64,000 nt of DNA from an uncultured Dorea sp. (GTDB taxonomy: Bacteria; Bacillota; Clostridia; Lachnospirales; Lachnospiraceae), in NCBI GenBank assembly GCA_900543415.1, contig UQRE01000002.1:56263-120262 (forward strand), given 5' to 3'. Below are positions 1 through 9,035 of this stretch, in pieces (the first letter of the stretch is position 1; every line of letters begins with the position of its first letter). The translations under genes and the position numbers were made by a program. The notes under the pieces are model-generated. The model was not told the origin of the DNA, did no database searches, and saw only the letters and a list, made by a program, of their open reading frames with translations.

Positions 1-1576
1 AAGAGAGCGGGAGATCAAAGCGGCAAGAGGAGAGATCATTGACCGCAACGGTACAGTGCTTGCAACGAATAAAACGGTGTGTACGATCTCTGTGATCCAC
101 AGTCAGATTAAGGAGCCGGAACGGGTGATTAAAGAATTATCAAGTATTCTCGGTCTGGAAGAAGAGACTGTAAGAAAGCGCGTGGAAAAAGTGTCTTCCA
201 TGGAACGGATCAAGACAAATGTGGAGAAGGAAGTGGGGGATAAGATTCGTAATCTGGAACTGGATGGTGTGAAGGTGGATGAAGATTTTAAGCGTTATTA
301 TCCGTTTGAGGAACTGGCATCCAAAGTCCTTGGATTTACCGGAGGGGACAATCAGGGAATTATCGGCTTGGAAGTTGGCTATGAAAATGAGCTGAAGGGG
401 CAAAATGGGATGATTCTCACTACTACAGATGCGAGAGGGATTGAGTTAGATGGCGTTGCAGAAGACCGGATAGAACCAAGGGCGGGGAATACGCTTCAGA
501 TCAGTTTGGATTATAATATTCAGATGTATGCGCAGCAGATGGCAGAGAAGGTGATGGAAGAAAAGCAGGCGGAAAAAGTGGCGATCCTGCTTATGAACCC
601 GAAGAACGGAGAAATTCTTGCCATGGTAAATGTGCCGGAATTTAACCTGAATGAACCATTTGTCTTAAATACAGAAGGAAGTGAAAATCTAACTCCGGAA
701 GAAAAACAGGACGCATTGAATCAGATGTGGAGGAACGGTTGTATCAATGATACCTATGAACCGGGATCAACCTTTAAGATCATCACCTCTTCCGCTTGTC
801 TGGAGGAAGGAGTGGTGAAGCTTGATGACCGCTTTCACTGTCCCGGATATAAAATGGTAGAAGACCGGAAGATCCGGTGTCACAAAGTGGGAGGACACGG
901 CTCGGAAACCTTTGTGCAGGGGATACAGAATTCCTGTAATCCTGTATTTATCGAGATTGGACTTCGTCTGGGAACCGATGATTTCTATAAGTATTTTGAG
1001 CAGTTTGGATTAATGGGTGAAACAGGGGTAGATCTTCCGGGGGAAGCTTCTACGATTATGCATAAAAAGGAAAATGTAGGACAGGTGGAGCTTGCCACTA
1101 TGAGTTTCGGACAGTCTTTTCAAGTGACGCCTGTACAGATGGCTGCAACCGTCAGCTCTCTGATCAATGGCGGGTATCGTGTGACCCCTCATTTCGGCGT
1201 ACAGGTGCTGGATGCAAAAGGAAAGAAGATCGAGACCCTTCATGAGGGGTACGGAAAAAGGATTGTCTCGGAAGAAACCTCAAAGACGATGCAGAAGCTA
1301 TTGGAAAGCGTAGTGTCTGAGGGTTCCGGTAAGAATGCATATGTGGAGGGATATTCCATCGGCGGGAAGACCGCGACATCCCAGACACTGCCAAGAAGTG
1401 CTAATAAATACATTTCCTCTTTCATCGGCTTTGCGCCGGCGCAAGATCCGCAGATTCTTGGCATGTGCGTGATCTATGACCCGCAGGGAATCTATTACGG
1501 CGGAACCATTGCGGCGCCTGTCATCGGCGATATTTTTGAGAACATATTTCCTTATCTTGGCATTGAAAAAGAGTAG
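1..1576 (+). CDS. class B penicillin-binding protein (SpoVD/FtsI type), 5' end outside window
   Basis: Peptidoglycan DD-transpeptidase that cross-links new wall at the septum or in the spore cortex, anchored in the membrane with its catalytic domain outside. The frame is open from base 2, so the true start and N-terminal anchor lie to the left. Just inside the edge is the dimerisation-domain signature RGEIIDRNG. The catalytic triad of motifs is complete: STFK with the nucleophile Ser codon at 767, SCN at 932, and KTAT (the KTG-type motif) at 1367. No PASTA domain follows, as the protein ends soon after KTAT with IFPYLGIEKE. Its place directly ahead of mraY and murD matches spoVD or pbpB in Firmicute dcw clusters. 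Sporulation (SpoVD) and division (FtsI/PBP2B) roles cannot be separated on the visible part. Confidence 0.93.
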   Translation, partial: REREIKAARGEIIDRNGTVLATNKTVCTISVIHSQIKEPERVIKELSSILGLEEETVRKRVEKVSSMERIKTNVEKEVGDKIRNLELDGVKVDEDFKRYYPFEELASKVLGFTGGDNQGIIGLEVGYENELKGQNGMILTTTDARGIELDGVAEDRIEPRAGNTLQISLDYNIQMYAQQMAEKVMEEKQAEKVAILLMNPKNGEILAMVNVPEFNLNEPFVLNTEGSENLTPEEKQDALNQMWRNGCINDTYEPGSTFKIITSSACLEEGVVKLDDRFHCPGYKMVEDRKIRCHKVGGHGSETFVQGIQNSCNPVFIEIGLRLGTDDFYKYFEQFGLMGETGVDLPGEASTIMHKKENVGQVELATMSFGQSFQVTPVQMAATVSSLINGGYRVTPHFGVQVLDAKGKKIETLHEGYGKRIVSEETSKTMQKLLESVVSEGSGKNAYVEGYSIGGKTATSQTLPRSANKYISSFIGFAPAQDPQILGMCVIYDPQGIYYGGTIAAPVIGDIFENIFPYLGIEKE

Positions 1577-1639
1577 GAAATGAAGTATACTAGGTTAGGT
1601 TAAATGTATGAACGAACGAGAAAGATAAAGAGGTGGATT

Positions 1640-2596
1640 ATGAATTATACAATATTTCTTCCGGTATTGATTGCTTTTGGACTTAGTGTAATGATGGGAC
1701 CTGTGATCATTCCGATCCTTCGCAAATTAAAAATGGGGCAGACTGAACGGGTAGACGGTGTACAGTCGCATCTTAAGAAGGCAGGGACACCGACAATGGG
1801 CGGCGTGATCATCCTTCTGAGTGTGGTGATCACTTCCGTGTTTTATATCAAAGACTATCCGAAGATTATTCCAATCTTATTTGTAACGCTGGGCTTCGGT
1901 CTGATCGGATTTTTGGACGACTATTTAAAGGTTGTGATGAAACGTTCAGACGGTTTGTTCCCAAAACAGAAAATGGCGCTTCAGATCGTAGTGACCGCAG
2001 TGTTTGCTTTTTATCTTGTGAAATTTACAGATGTTTCGCTGACGATGCTGATTCCGTTTTCCGGCGGTTATTATCTTGATATTGGCTGGTTTGCGATTCC
2101 ACTTATGTTCTTCGCTGTGATCGGAACCGTCAATGGCGTGAATTTTACAGACGGTCTGGATGGTCTTGCGTCCAGTGTCACTGTACTTGTGGCAACCTTC
2201 TTTACCGTGGTCGCAATCGGAACGAAGAGCGGCATAGAACCGATTACCTGTGCAGTAGTGGGAGCACTTCTGGGCTTCCTTCTGTTTAATGTCTATCCTG
2301 CCAGTGTGTTTATGGGAGATACGGGTTCTCTGGCTCTTGGCGGATTTGTAGCATCTACTGCATACATGCTGCAGATGCCGGTATTTATCGTGATTGTCGG
2401 ATTGATTTATCTGATAGAAGTGTTGTCTGTTATGATCCAGGTAACCTATTTTAAGAAAACCGGTGGAAAACGTATTTTTAAGATGGCGCCGATTCATCAT
2501 CATTTTGAATTGTGCGGATGGTCAGAGACAAGAGTAGTAGCAGTATTTTCCATTGCGACAGCACTTCTCTGCCTGATCGCTCTTATGGGTATGTAG
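1640..2596 (+). CDS. mraY: phospho-N-acetylmuramoyl-pentapeptide transferase MraY
   Basis: Transfers phospho-MurNAc-pentapeptide from UDP to undecaprenyl phosphate, forming lipid I, in the cytoplasmic membrane. The protein has 318 residues and about ten hydrophobic segments. Family motifs visible are TPTMGG near residue 45, the catalytic LDDYLK, NFTDGLDGLA and the histidine-rich IHHHFELCGW near the C-terminus. I chose ATG 1640 because AAGAGG sits six bases upstream and MNYTIFLP is a natural N-terminus. An in-frame ATG at 1604 would add twelve charged residues and has no ribosome binding site. It lies 63 bases after the PBP gene and ten before murD, so these are probably co-transcribed. Confidence 0.96.
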   Translation: MNYTIFLPVLIAFGLSVMMGPVIIPILRKLKMGQTERVDGVQSHLKKAGTPTMGGVIILLSVVITSVFYIKDYPKIIPILFVTLGFGLIGFLDDYLKVVMKRSDGLFPKQKMALQIVVTAVFAFYLVKFTDVSLTMLIPFSGGYYLDIGWFAIPLMFFAVIGTVNGVNFTDGLDGLASSVTVLVATFFTVVAIGTKSGIEPITCAVVGALLGFLLFNVYPASVFMGDTGSLALGGFVASTAYMLQMPVFIVIVGLIYLIEVLSVMIQVTYFKKTGGKRIFKMAPIHHHFELCGWSETRVVAVFSIATALLCLIALMGM

Positions 2597-2606
2597 GAGG
2601 AAGAAA

Positions 2607-3953
2607 ATGTTAGTTACAGGAAAAAAAGTATTGGTTTTCGGTTCCGGAATCAGTGGGATCGGAGCTGTAAAATTATTGGAAGATCATGGGGCAGAGGTTG
2701 TGCTCTATGATGGAAATGAATCCCTTGATCAGGCAAGTCTTCGGGAACAGCTTGGAGAGAAGACCACGATCGTGCTTGGAGAGTTCCCGGAACATCTTCT
2801 TGAAGAACTGGATCTTGTCGTGTTAAGCCCGGGAGTTCCGACAGATCTTCCGATTATTCTTGCTATGAAAGAGCATGGCATACAGGTGATTGGAGAAGTG
2901 GAGCTTGCATATGCGTTCGGAAAAGGGGATGTGCTTGCGATCACAGGAACGAATGGAAAGACAACGACAACATCCCTGCTTGGTGAGATTATGAAGTGCC
3001 ATCAGGAAGAAGTGTTTGTTGTAGGAAATATTGGTAATCCATATACAGTAGCTGCCGGTCAGATGACAGAACGTTCAGTGGCAGTGGCGGAGATGAGCAG
3101 CTTCCAGCTGGAAAGTATTGAGACTTTCCGTCCGAAGGTAAGTGCGATTTTAAATTTCACACCGGATCACTTGAACCGTCATCATACAATGGAAGCTTAT
3201 GTGGAAGCAAAGAAACAGATTGCGAAGAATCAGACAGCAGAAGATTATTGTGTGCTTAACTATGAGGATGAAAGAACAAAGGCGTTCGGAGAAGAAGTAA
3301 AAGCACAGGTTCTATATTTTTCCAGCGCGCATAAGTTAGAGAGAGGCATCTATCTGGATGATGGAAAGATGATTTATAAGAATCCGGAAGAAGAGATCGT
3401 CTGTCATGTGGATGAACTTCAGATCCTTGGTATCCACAACTACGAAAATGTGATGGCTGCAGTAGCAATGGCAGCGGTTTACGGTGTTCCGATGGATACG
3501 ATTCGAAAAGCAATTCTCGCATTCAAAGGCGTGGAGCACCGGATTGAATATGTGACAGAAAAAGATGGCGTTGTGTATTATAACGATTCCAAAGGTACAA
3601 ATCCGGATGCGGCGATCAAAGGAATTCAGGCAATGAACCGCAAAACGGTACTCATCGGCGGCGGATATGATAAGAATTCGGAATATACAGAGTGGATACA
3701 GGCATTCGATGGGAAGGTGAAACAGCTGATCCTGATCGGAGCCACACGTGAGAAGATTGCGCAGGACGCCGAAAAGTGCGGATTTCATGATTATGTATTC
3801 GCAGATACCTTTGAAGAGGCAGTTCTTCTTGCGGCAAAGACAGCAAAGAGCGGGGAAGCGGTGCTTCTGTCTCCGGCATGCGCAAGCTGGGGCATGTTCC
3901 CGAATTATGAAGTACGTGGAGAGAAATTCAAAGAAATTGTAAATTCCTTATAA
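2607..3953 (+). CDS. murD: UDP-N-acetylmuramoyl-L-alanine--D-glutamate ligase MurD
   Basis: ATP-dependent cytoplasmic ligase that adds D-glutamate to UDP-MurNAc-L-alanine. The 448-residue length is normal for the family. The N-terminal Rossmann part begins VLVFGSGISGIGAVKLL, the ATP loop is GTNGKTTTTS near residue 115, followed by the Mur-ligase segments NFTPDHLNRH and HRIEYV, and the C-terminal domain contains YNDSKGTNPDA and LLSPACASWGMF. An AGGAGG-type site lies six bases before the ATG. The gene sits between mraY and ftsW on the same strand with very short gaps. Confidence 0.97.
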   Translation: MLVTGKKVLVFGSGISGIGAVKLLEDHGAEVVLYDGNESLDQASLREQLGEKTTIVLGEFPEHLLEELDLVVLSPGVPTDLPIILAMKEHGIQVIGEVELAYAFGKGDVLAITGTNGKTTTTSLLGEIMKCHQEEVFVVGNIGNPYTVAAGQMTERSVAVAEMSSFQLESIETFRPKVSAILNFTPDHLNRHHTMEAYVEAKKQIAKNQTAEDYCVLNYEDERTKAFGEEVKAQVLYFSSAHKLERGIYLDDGKMIYKNPEEEIVCHVDELQILGIHNYENVMAAVAMAAVYGVPMDTIRKAILAFKGVEHRIEYVTEKDGVVYYNDSKGTNPDAAIKGIQAMNRKTVLIGGGYDKNSEYTEWIQAFDGKVKQLILIGATREKIAQDAEKCGFHDYVFADTFEEAVLLAAKTAKSGEAVLLSPACASWGMFPNYEVRGEKFKEIVNSL

Positions 3954-3967
3954 GGAGTGCATGGATA

Positions 3968-5068
3968 TTGATATCTTCGGAAACGTCTTCAAAGTCAACG
4001 AATAGAAAGTATGACTATACACTTCTTGTGGCATTGTGTCTGCTTCTTGTGACAGGACTTGTGATTTTGTACAGTACCAGTGCTTACAATGGGGAAGTGA
4101 AGTTCCACGATCCTTTTTACTATTTGAAAAAGCAGTTATTTGCTTCGGGGCTTGGAATTGCGGGAATGTTTTTGATTGCAAACATTGATTATCATTTCTG
4201 GCAGCGTTTGGCAGTGCTTGGATATGTGACGGCAATTTTGTTGTCTGTGGCGGTAATCTTTGTAGGAGATGAGTATAATGGGTCCAAAAGATGGTTGTCT
4301 TTGGGACCTTTTTCGTTTCAGCCGTCAGAATTTGCGAAGGTGGCGTTGATCCTTTTTCTGGCATGGCTTGTAGAGCGCAATGTAAAAAAAATCGGGAGTA
4401 TGCGAACGCTGTTAGCAATCGTGGTAACCATTCTGCCAATCGTTGCACTGGTGGGGGCAAGTAATTTAAGCACTGCGATCATCATTCTCGGGATCGCGGT
4501 AATCCTTATATTTGTCGCGAGTCCCAAATACGCTCAGTTTTTCGGAATGGCTTTTTTGGGAGCAGGATTTATGACTATTTTCCTTGCGCTGGAGAGCTAT
4601 CGGTTAGAACGACTGAAAATCTGGCGTCATCCGGAAAATTACGAAAAGGGTTATCAGACGCTTCAAGGGCTCTATGCCATCGGTTCCGGCGGTCTCTTTG
4701 GGAGAGGACTTGGAGAAAGTGTGCAAAAACTCGGGTTTGTGCCGGAAGCGCAAAACGACATGATCTTCTCTATCATCTGTGAAGAGTTGGGGCTGTTCGG
4801 TGCCGGATTCGTGCTTCTTCTTTTTTTGATTCTGATCTGGCGCTTTTTCGTGATCGCTGTCCATGCCAAGGATCTCTTTGGAGCATTGATTGCATCCGGT
4901 GCCATGGCGCATATGATGATTCAGGTCATTTTAAATATTGCAGTGGTAACGAATACGATACCAAATACCGGAATTACGCTTCCGTTTATCAGCTACGGAG
5001 GAACATCCGTGGTGTTCCTCCTTGCGGAAATGGGGCTTGTGCTGAGTGTGTCAAGAGTGATAAAATAG
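3968..5068 (+). CDS. ftsW: SEDS-family peptidoglycan glycosyltransferase FtsW/SpoVE (TTG start)
   Basis: Membrane polymerase of lipid II that works with a class B PBP in septal or spore wall synthesis. The 366-residue product has about ten membrane spans and the SEDS features GSKRWLSLGPFSFQPSEFAK, the stretch ERLKIWRHPEN, GRGLGES, and PEAQNDMIFSIICEELG, in which the Asp is the family's catalytic residue. The start is taken as TTG 3968: AGGAG overlaps the murD stop ten bases upstream and no better in-frame ATG or GTG exists, while the nearby ATG 3961 is out of frame. FtsW and SpoVE paralogues cannot be told apart here; the neighbouring PBP could be its partner. No murG follows it, unlike the Bacillus order. 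Confidence 0.92.
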   Translation: MISSETSSKSTNRKYDYTLLVALCLLLVTGLVILYSTSAYNGEVKFHDPFYYLKKQLFASGLGIAGMFLIANIDYHFWQRLAVLGYVTAILLSVAVIFVGDEYNGSKRWLSLGPFSFQPSEFAKVALILFLAWLVERNVKKIGSMRTLLAIVVTILPIVALVGASNLSTAIIILGIAVILIFVASPKYAQFFGMAFLGAGFMTIFLALESYRLERLKIWRHPENYEKGYQTLQGLYAIGSGGLFGRGLGESVQKLGFVPEAQNDMIFSIICEELGLFGAGFVLLLFLILIWRFFVIAVHAKDLFGALIASGAMAHMMIQVILNIAVVTNTIPNTGITLPFISYGGTSVVFLLAEMGLVLSVSRVIK

Positions 5069-5108
5069 GAAGAAAAGATAAAAAGAACCCATACCGGGAG
5101 GAGGATAC

Positions 5109-5861
5109 ATGGCAAAAAACAGAAAGAAAAAATCACATAGAATCTATGCGTTTTTTGTGCTTACACTTGGAATTATGATCATTGTACTTTCTATGCTTCT
5201 TTTGTTTCACATACAGAAGATAGAAGTAAAAGGAAATAACTATTGCACAGATAAAGAAATTGTGGATCTTGCGAAAAATGACAGATTTTCGAATAATTCA
5301 CTCTATGTACTTGGAAAATATAAGATGGGAAAAGGCAGTACGCTTCCCTGTTTTGAGAAGATCACTGTCCGTTTAAAAGCACCATGGAGTATTCAGATCA
5401 CCGTGAAGGAAAAACAGCCCGTGGGATATATGATGGACGGACAGAATTACGTATATTTCGATGAGGAGGGTCTTGTAGTAGAAAAAGGGACCATTCCCAT
5501 AGAAGGAATTCCTCTTGTAGAGGGAATCAATGTGAAAACGATGGAGGAATATAAGCCATTAAAAAGTGACGCGTCCGGCATCTTTGGAGAGATTTTAAAA
5601 GCCTCTCAGGAATTGAAAAAGCAGAAGCTTGCCACAGAGAAGATTGTATGCGAGAAAGAAAGGATTTATCTCTACGTCGGAAATGTATGCGTCAGTCTGG
5701 GGGCGCATGTGACTTCAGAGAAGATCGCACAGCTTCCTCCGATCCTTGAAAAGCTGCAAGGACAGGCGGGAACCCTTCATTTGGAAAACTATTCCGAAGA
5801 TCAGGAAACGATTCCATTTGATGTGAAAGTAGAGGAACAAAAAAAATCAGAAGAAAATTAA
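5109..5861 (+). CDS. ftsQ: cell division protein FtsQ/DivIB
   Basis: Bitopic division protein of the divisome core with FtsL/DivIC-type partners. The 250-residue chain has a basic N-terminus (KNRKKKSH), one membrane span at about residues 12-34, then a POTRA-like start (IQKIEVKGNNYCTDKEIV) and a beta-rich extracellular domain; the C-terminal tail is rich in Glu and Lys. The start follows GGAGGAGG. Sequence similarity in this family is low, so the call rests on architecture and on its place between ftsW and ftsZ. Confidence 0.85.
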   Translation: MAKNRKKKSHRIYAFFVLTLGIMIIVLSMLLLFHIQKIEVKGNNYCTDKEIVDLAKNDRFSNNSLYVLGKYKMGKGSTLPCFEKITVRLKAPWSIQITVKEKQPVGYMMDGQNYVYFDEEGLVVEKGTIPIEGIPLVEGINVKTMEEYKPLKSDASGIFGEILKASQELKKQKLATEKIVCEKERIYLYVGNVCVSLGAHVTSEKIAQLPPILEKLQGQAGTLHLENYSEDQETIPFDVKVEEQKKSEEN

Positions 5862-5880
5862 GAAAAATTCTGCAATTCTA

Positions 5881-5909
5881 TTGATATTTTATACAAAAGT
5901 CTATATTAT
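5881..5909 (+). promoter_or_regulatory. candidate sigma-A promoter for ftsZ
   Basis: TTGATA at 5881-5886 and TATTAT at 5904-5909 are separated by 17 bases in the 139-base gap between ftsQ and ftsZ. The gap is A+T-rich and gives a leader of about 85 bases. Predicted by consensus only; ftsZ may also be read from upstream. Confidence 0.5.
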
Positions 5910-6000
5910 ATAGTATATATGGCAAGCTGTACTTTTGTATGCATTGCACTATGTATGGGATGTATAATATATAATAAGGATAACAAAGGAGGAGAAACCC

Positions 6001-7248
6001 TTGCTAGAAATTAAGACAAATGAATCAGAAGCGGCGGCAAAGATAATTGTTGTTGGAGTAGGCGGAGGCGGTAATAACGCTGTGAACCGCATGATTGATG
6101 AACAGATTGCCGGTGTGGAATTTATAGCTATTAATACAGATAAACAGGCACTTCAGTTGAGCAAAGCTCCCACACTTATGCAGATCGGAGATAAGATCAC
6201 GAAAGGACTTGGTGCCGGAGCCAGACCGGAAGTAGGTGAAAAAGCAGCTGAAGAGAGTGCAGAAGAGATTTCAGCAGCTCTTAAGGGCGCAGATATGGTA
6301 TTCGTTACGTGTGGAATGGGCGGCGGAACCGGAACAGGAGCAACTCCTGTTGTTGCTCGTATTGCAAAAGAGCAGGGTGCGCTTACCGTAGGTGTTGTAA
6401 CGAAACCTTTCCGTTTCGAATCAAAAACACGTATGAGTAATGCGTTAAATGGAATTGAAAAGTTAAAAGAGAGCGTAGACACTCTGATCGTTATCCCAAA
6501 TGATAAATTGTTAGAGATTGTAGATAGACGCACAACAATGCCGGAGGCTTTGAAAAAAGCGGACGAGGTATTGCAGCAGGGTATTCAGGGTATTACAGAT
6601 TTGATCAATGTTCCATCTCTGATCAACCTTGACTTTGCGGACGTACAGACTGTTATGACTGATAAGGGTATTGCCCATATCGGTATCGGACAGGGACGCG
6701 GTGATGATAAGGCTCTTGAGGCTGTAAAACAGGCAGTTGCAAGTCCTCTTCTTGAGACAACGATTGCCGGAGCTTCTCATGTTATCATCAATGTATCCGG
6801 TGACATCACTTTGATGGATGCGTCCGATGCAGCAGAATATGTACAGGATCTTGCAGGTGAAGAGGCGAACATTATCTTCGGTGCAATGTATGATGATTCC
6901 AGAGCTGATGAGGCGACCATTACAGTCATTGCTACAGGTCTTCACAATGTGGGCGGAAGCGCTTCTAAGTTGAAATCAAGACTGGAGAGTCAGAAACCGG
7001 CTTCTACAGTATCTCATGCAAACTATGAAAGACCGGTTCAGACGCGGACACAGCAGCGTGCGGCAGCTTCAGCAGCACCACAGCTGGATATCGGTATGAT
7101 TCGTTCCAAAGGAACAGCAGGAACAGGATCAACAGTACCGAGAAGAAGTGTTGGCGGAACACAGGCTCCAACGCTTGATACACCGAGAACACCAACAAGT
7201 AAAGTAAAGGAACAGTCTATTAAGATTCCTGATTTCTTTAAGAAATAA
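6001..7248 (+). CDS. ftsZ: cell division GTPase FtsZ (TTG start)
   Basis: Tubulin-like GTPase that polymerises into the Z ring at midcell and in the sporulation septum. The N-terminal nucleotide-binding part has GVGGGGNNAVNRMI and the tubulin signature GGGTGTGATPVV; the T7-loop region NLDFADVQTVM follows. After about residue 320 comes a variable Gln/Ala/Thr/Ser-rich linker, then the conserved terminal peptide IKIPDFFKK that binds membrane anchors. Start is TTG 6001, preceded by AAAGGAGGAG at ideal distance. The 415 residues fit Clostridia. ftsA is not adjacent, so the Z-ring anchor (FtsA or SepF) must be encoded elsewhere. Confidence 0.98.
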   Translation: MLEIKTNESEAAAKIIVVGVGGGGNNAVNRMIDEQIAGVEFIAINTDKQALQLSKAPTLMQIGDKITKGLGAGARPEVGEKAAEESAEEISAALKGADMVFVTCGMGGGTGTGATPVVARIAKEQGALTVGVVTKPFRFESKTRMSNALNGIEKLKESVDTLIVIPNDKLLEIVDRRTTMPEALKKADEVLQQGIQGITDLINVPSLINLDFADVQTVMTDKGIAHIGIGQGRGDDKALEAVKQAVASPLLETTIAGASHVIINVSGDITLMDASDAAEYVQDLAGEEANIIFGAMYDDSRADEATITVIATGLHNVGGSASKLKSRLESQKPASTVSHANYERPVQTRTQQRAAASAAPQLDIGMIRSKGTAGTGSTVPRRSVGGTQAPTLDTPRTPTSKVKEQSIKIPDFFKK

Positions 7249-7264
7249 AAGATATGATTCTATG

Positions 7265-7295
7265 ACGTGGCAGCAGTTTGCTGTCACGTTTTTTT
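7265..7295 (+). terminator. rho-independent terminator after ftsZ
   Basis: ACGTGGCAGCA pairs with TGCTGTCACGT across a three-base loop with one mismatch, followed by a run of T. It closes the division cluster 16 bases after the ftsZ stop. Confidence 0.88.
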
Positions 7296-7313
7296 CTTGT
7301 CCTTCGGGATATC

Positions 7314-7378
7314 TGTCGAATAAAAATCTAAAATAACTCCAGATTTTGACAAAATATGAAAGCATATCCATCTATAAT
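7314..7378 (+). promoter_or_regulatory. Spo0A-type spoIIG promoter with long spacer
   Basis: A perfect 0A-box core TGTCGAA lies at 7314-7320 and a one-mismatch box TGACAAA at 7347-7353. The latter overlaps a -35-like TTGACA (7346-7351), and TATAAT is at 7373-7378. The spacer is 21 bases, too long for ordinary sigma-A use. In Bacillus subtilis the spoIIG promoter has the same design, with a 22-base spacer and Spo0A boxes overlapping the -35. It stands directly upstream of spoIIGA-sigE. Confidence 0.72.
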
Positions 7379-7431
7379 AAGTCTTGCTCATGTACCAAAT
7401 CGATTTAGTATCTGCAGAAAGAAGGTGGAAG

Positions 7432-8211
7432 GTGCAATATGAGTTGTACATAGACGTATTTTTACTGGTGAACTTTATGATGGATTATATGATGCTGGCT
7501 GTGACCGGTAAGATCCTGCATTGTCACTCTTCAGGGAAAAGAAGGTGCCTTGGTGCACTCATCGGTGCAGTTCTTACTTGCGCAGTTCTTTTGATCCCGG
7601 TTCCTTATGCGTTCGTTAAATTCATATTATTCCACGGATTTGTAAATATTGTGATGATAAAAACAGGGCTTAAGGTCGCATGGGGACGGTCTTTTTTTCA
7701 AGCGTATGTTGTGCTCTATATCAGTGGCTTCCTGCTGGGAGGAGTGTTGGAATTTTTTCAGCCGTATATCAGAACAGGAAGTCTGTTCTTTGCATTTGCC
7801 GTAGTCAGCTACTATATGGCACTTGGTATTTGGAAACTTTTAAGTTATCTAAACAGATTGCAGGAATTTCGATACCGTGCAGTTTTGGTCAAAGGGGACC
7901 AGAAGGTTGAAGTGACGGCGATTTTTGATACCGGGAATCTGTTACATGATCCGGTGACGGGAGCAGCTGTTAATATCCTTTGCAAAACGGTGGCAAAAGA
8001 GCTGTGGGATCAAGAGGAGACGGAGGGTGTACGATGGATTCCTTATCATTCTGTGGGGAAAGAAGAAGGTGTGATGATGCTCCGCCGATTAGACATGATT
8101 ATGCTTCTAAAGAAAGAAAATATAATCCTTGAACACCCATATGTTGCGATCAGTGAAGAAAAAGTAAGTGATGGCAAGTATGATTTGATCTTAAATCCTG
8201 ATCTATTATAG
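7432..8211 (+). CDS. spoIIGA: sigma-E processing peptidase SpoIIGA
   Basis: Membrane-bound aspartic protease that, on a forespore signal, cleaves the pro-sequence of sigma-E in the mother cell. The N-terminal half has about five membrane spans beginning YELYIDVFLLVNFMMDY; the C-terminal half is soluble and carries the protease motif FDTGNLLHDPVTG. GTG 7432 is chosen because it puts the conserved YELYIDV at residue 3 and has GAAGG six bases upstream; TTG 7384 would add sixteen hydrophilic residues, and TTG 7444 is a further option. The gene ends twelve bases before sigE, the usual pairing of enzyme and substrate. Confidence 0.9.
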   Translation: MQYELYIDVFLLVNFMMDYMMLAVTGKILHCHSSGKRRCLGALIGAVLTCAVLLIPVPYAFVKFILFHGFVNIVMIKTGLKVAWGRSFFQAYVVLYISGFLLGGVLEFFQPYIRTGSLFFAFAVVSYYMALGIWKLLSYLNRLQEFRYRAVLVKGDQKVEVTAIFDTGNLLHDPVTGAAVNILCKTVAKELWDQEETEGVRWIPYHSVGKEEGVMMLRRLDMIMLLKKENIILEHPYVAISEEKVSDGKYDLILNPDLL

Positions 8212-8223
8212 GAGGAATGAAAC

Positions 8224-8958
8224 ATGATGTTGCATGCAGTTGTGCCGCAGAGGCTTAAGATAATACCGGATTTTCGCGCACTGCTTTTTCCGGAGAGAAA
8301 GGATATTCATTATATTGGCGGGTCAGAGGTACTTCCGGCGCCGCTTGAGGCAGAAGAGGAGGCCTGGGCTATCGAGAATCTGGGAAGCGAAGAGGATGAG
8401 AAGGCAAGAAAGCTGTTGATAGAGCATAATTTAAGGCTTGTTGTATATATTGCGAAGAAATTCGATAATACCGGTGTGGGTGTGGAGGATTTGATTTCCA
8501 TCGGAACAATCGGGCTGATCAAGGCAATCAATACGTTTAATCCTGAAAAAAAGATTAAGCTTGCCACCTATGCCTCCCGCTGTATTGAAAATGAGATCTT
8601 GATGTATCTTCGAAGAAACAATAAGACGAAGCTGGAAGTTTCTATTGATGAGCCGTTGAATGTGGACTGGGATGGAAATGAACTGCTTCTCTCTGACATT
8701 TTGGGGACTGAAGAGGATACCATTTACAGAGATCTGGAGTATGAGGCTGAGAAGAAGGTTCTTCTTAAGGCGGTGAATGGCTTGTCAGGAAGAGAGCAGA
8801 CGATTGTGAGGATGCGCTTCGGCCTTGGAACTTCGGACGGTGAAGAGAGGACGCAAAAAGAGGTGGCAGATAGCCTTGGAATTTCACAGTCCTATATTTC
8901 CAGACTGGAGAAAAAAATTATGATAAGACTTCGAAGAGAAATTGTAAAGTATTCGTAG
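8224..8958 (+). CDS. sigE: RNA polymerase sporulation sigma factor SigE (pro-sigma-E)
   Basis: First mother-cell-specific sigma factor, made as an inactive precursor. The first roughly 30 residues form an amphipathic pro-sequence, followed by HYIGGSEVLPAPL, which marks the processing region. Region 2 (NLRLVVYIAKKFDNTG, then GLIKAINTFNP and the -10-binding part through ENEILMYLRR) and region 4 (KEVADSLGISQSYISRLEKK, a helix-turn-helix) are complete. The length of 244 residues is typical. Start ATG 8224 is preceded by GGAGGAATGAAAC. Co-transcribed with its protease gene spoIIGA. Confidence 0.96.
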   Translation: MMLHAVVPQRLKIIPDFRALLFPERKDIHYIGGSEVLPAPLEAEEEAWAIENLGSEEDEKARKLLIEHNLRLVVYIAKKFDNTGVGVEDLISIGTIGLIKAINTFNPEKKIKLATYASRCIENEILMYLRRNNKTKLEVSIDEPLNVDWDGNELLLSDILGTEEDTIYRDLEYEAEKKVLLKAVNGLSGREQTIVRMRFGLGTSDGEERTQKEVADSLGISQSYISRLEKKIMIRLRREIVKYS

Positions 8959-9035
8959 TCAAAAATAAAGAAAAGTGTTACAATAAGACCAGATATAACA
9001 ATAATACAGACTTGCGTGAAAAAGGGGTTGATTGT

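Noticed and set aside
1946..2503. 185-codon minus-strand frame inside mraY
   Set aside because: Antisense shadow of a conserved gene, rich in His/Arg/Cys as such shadows are.
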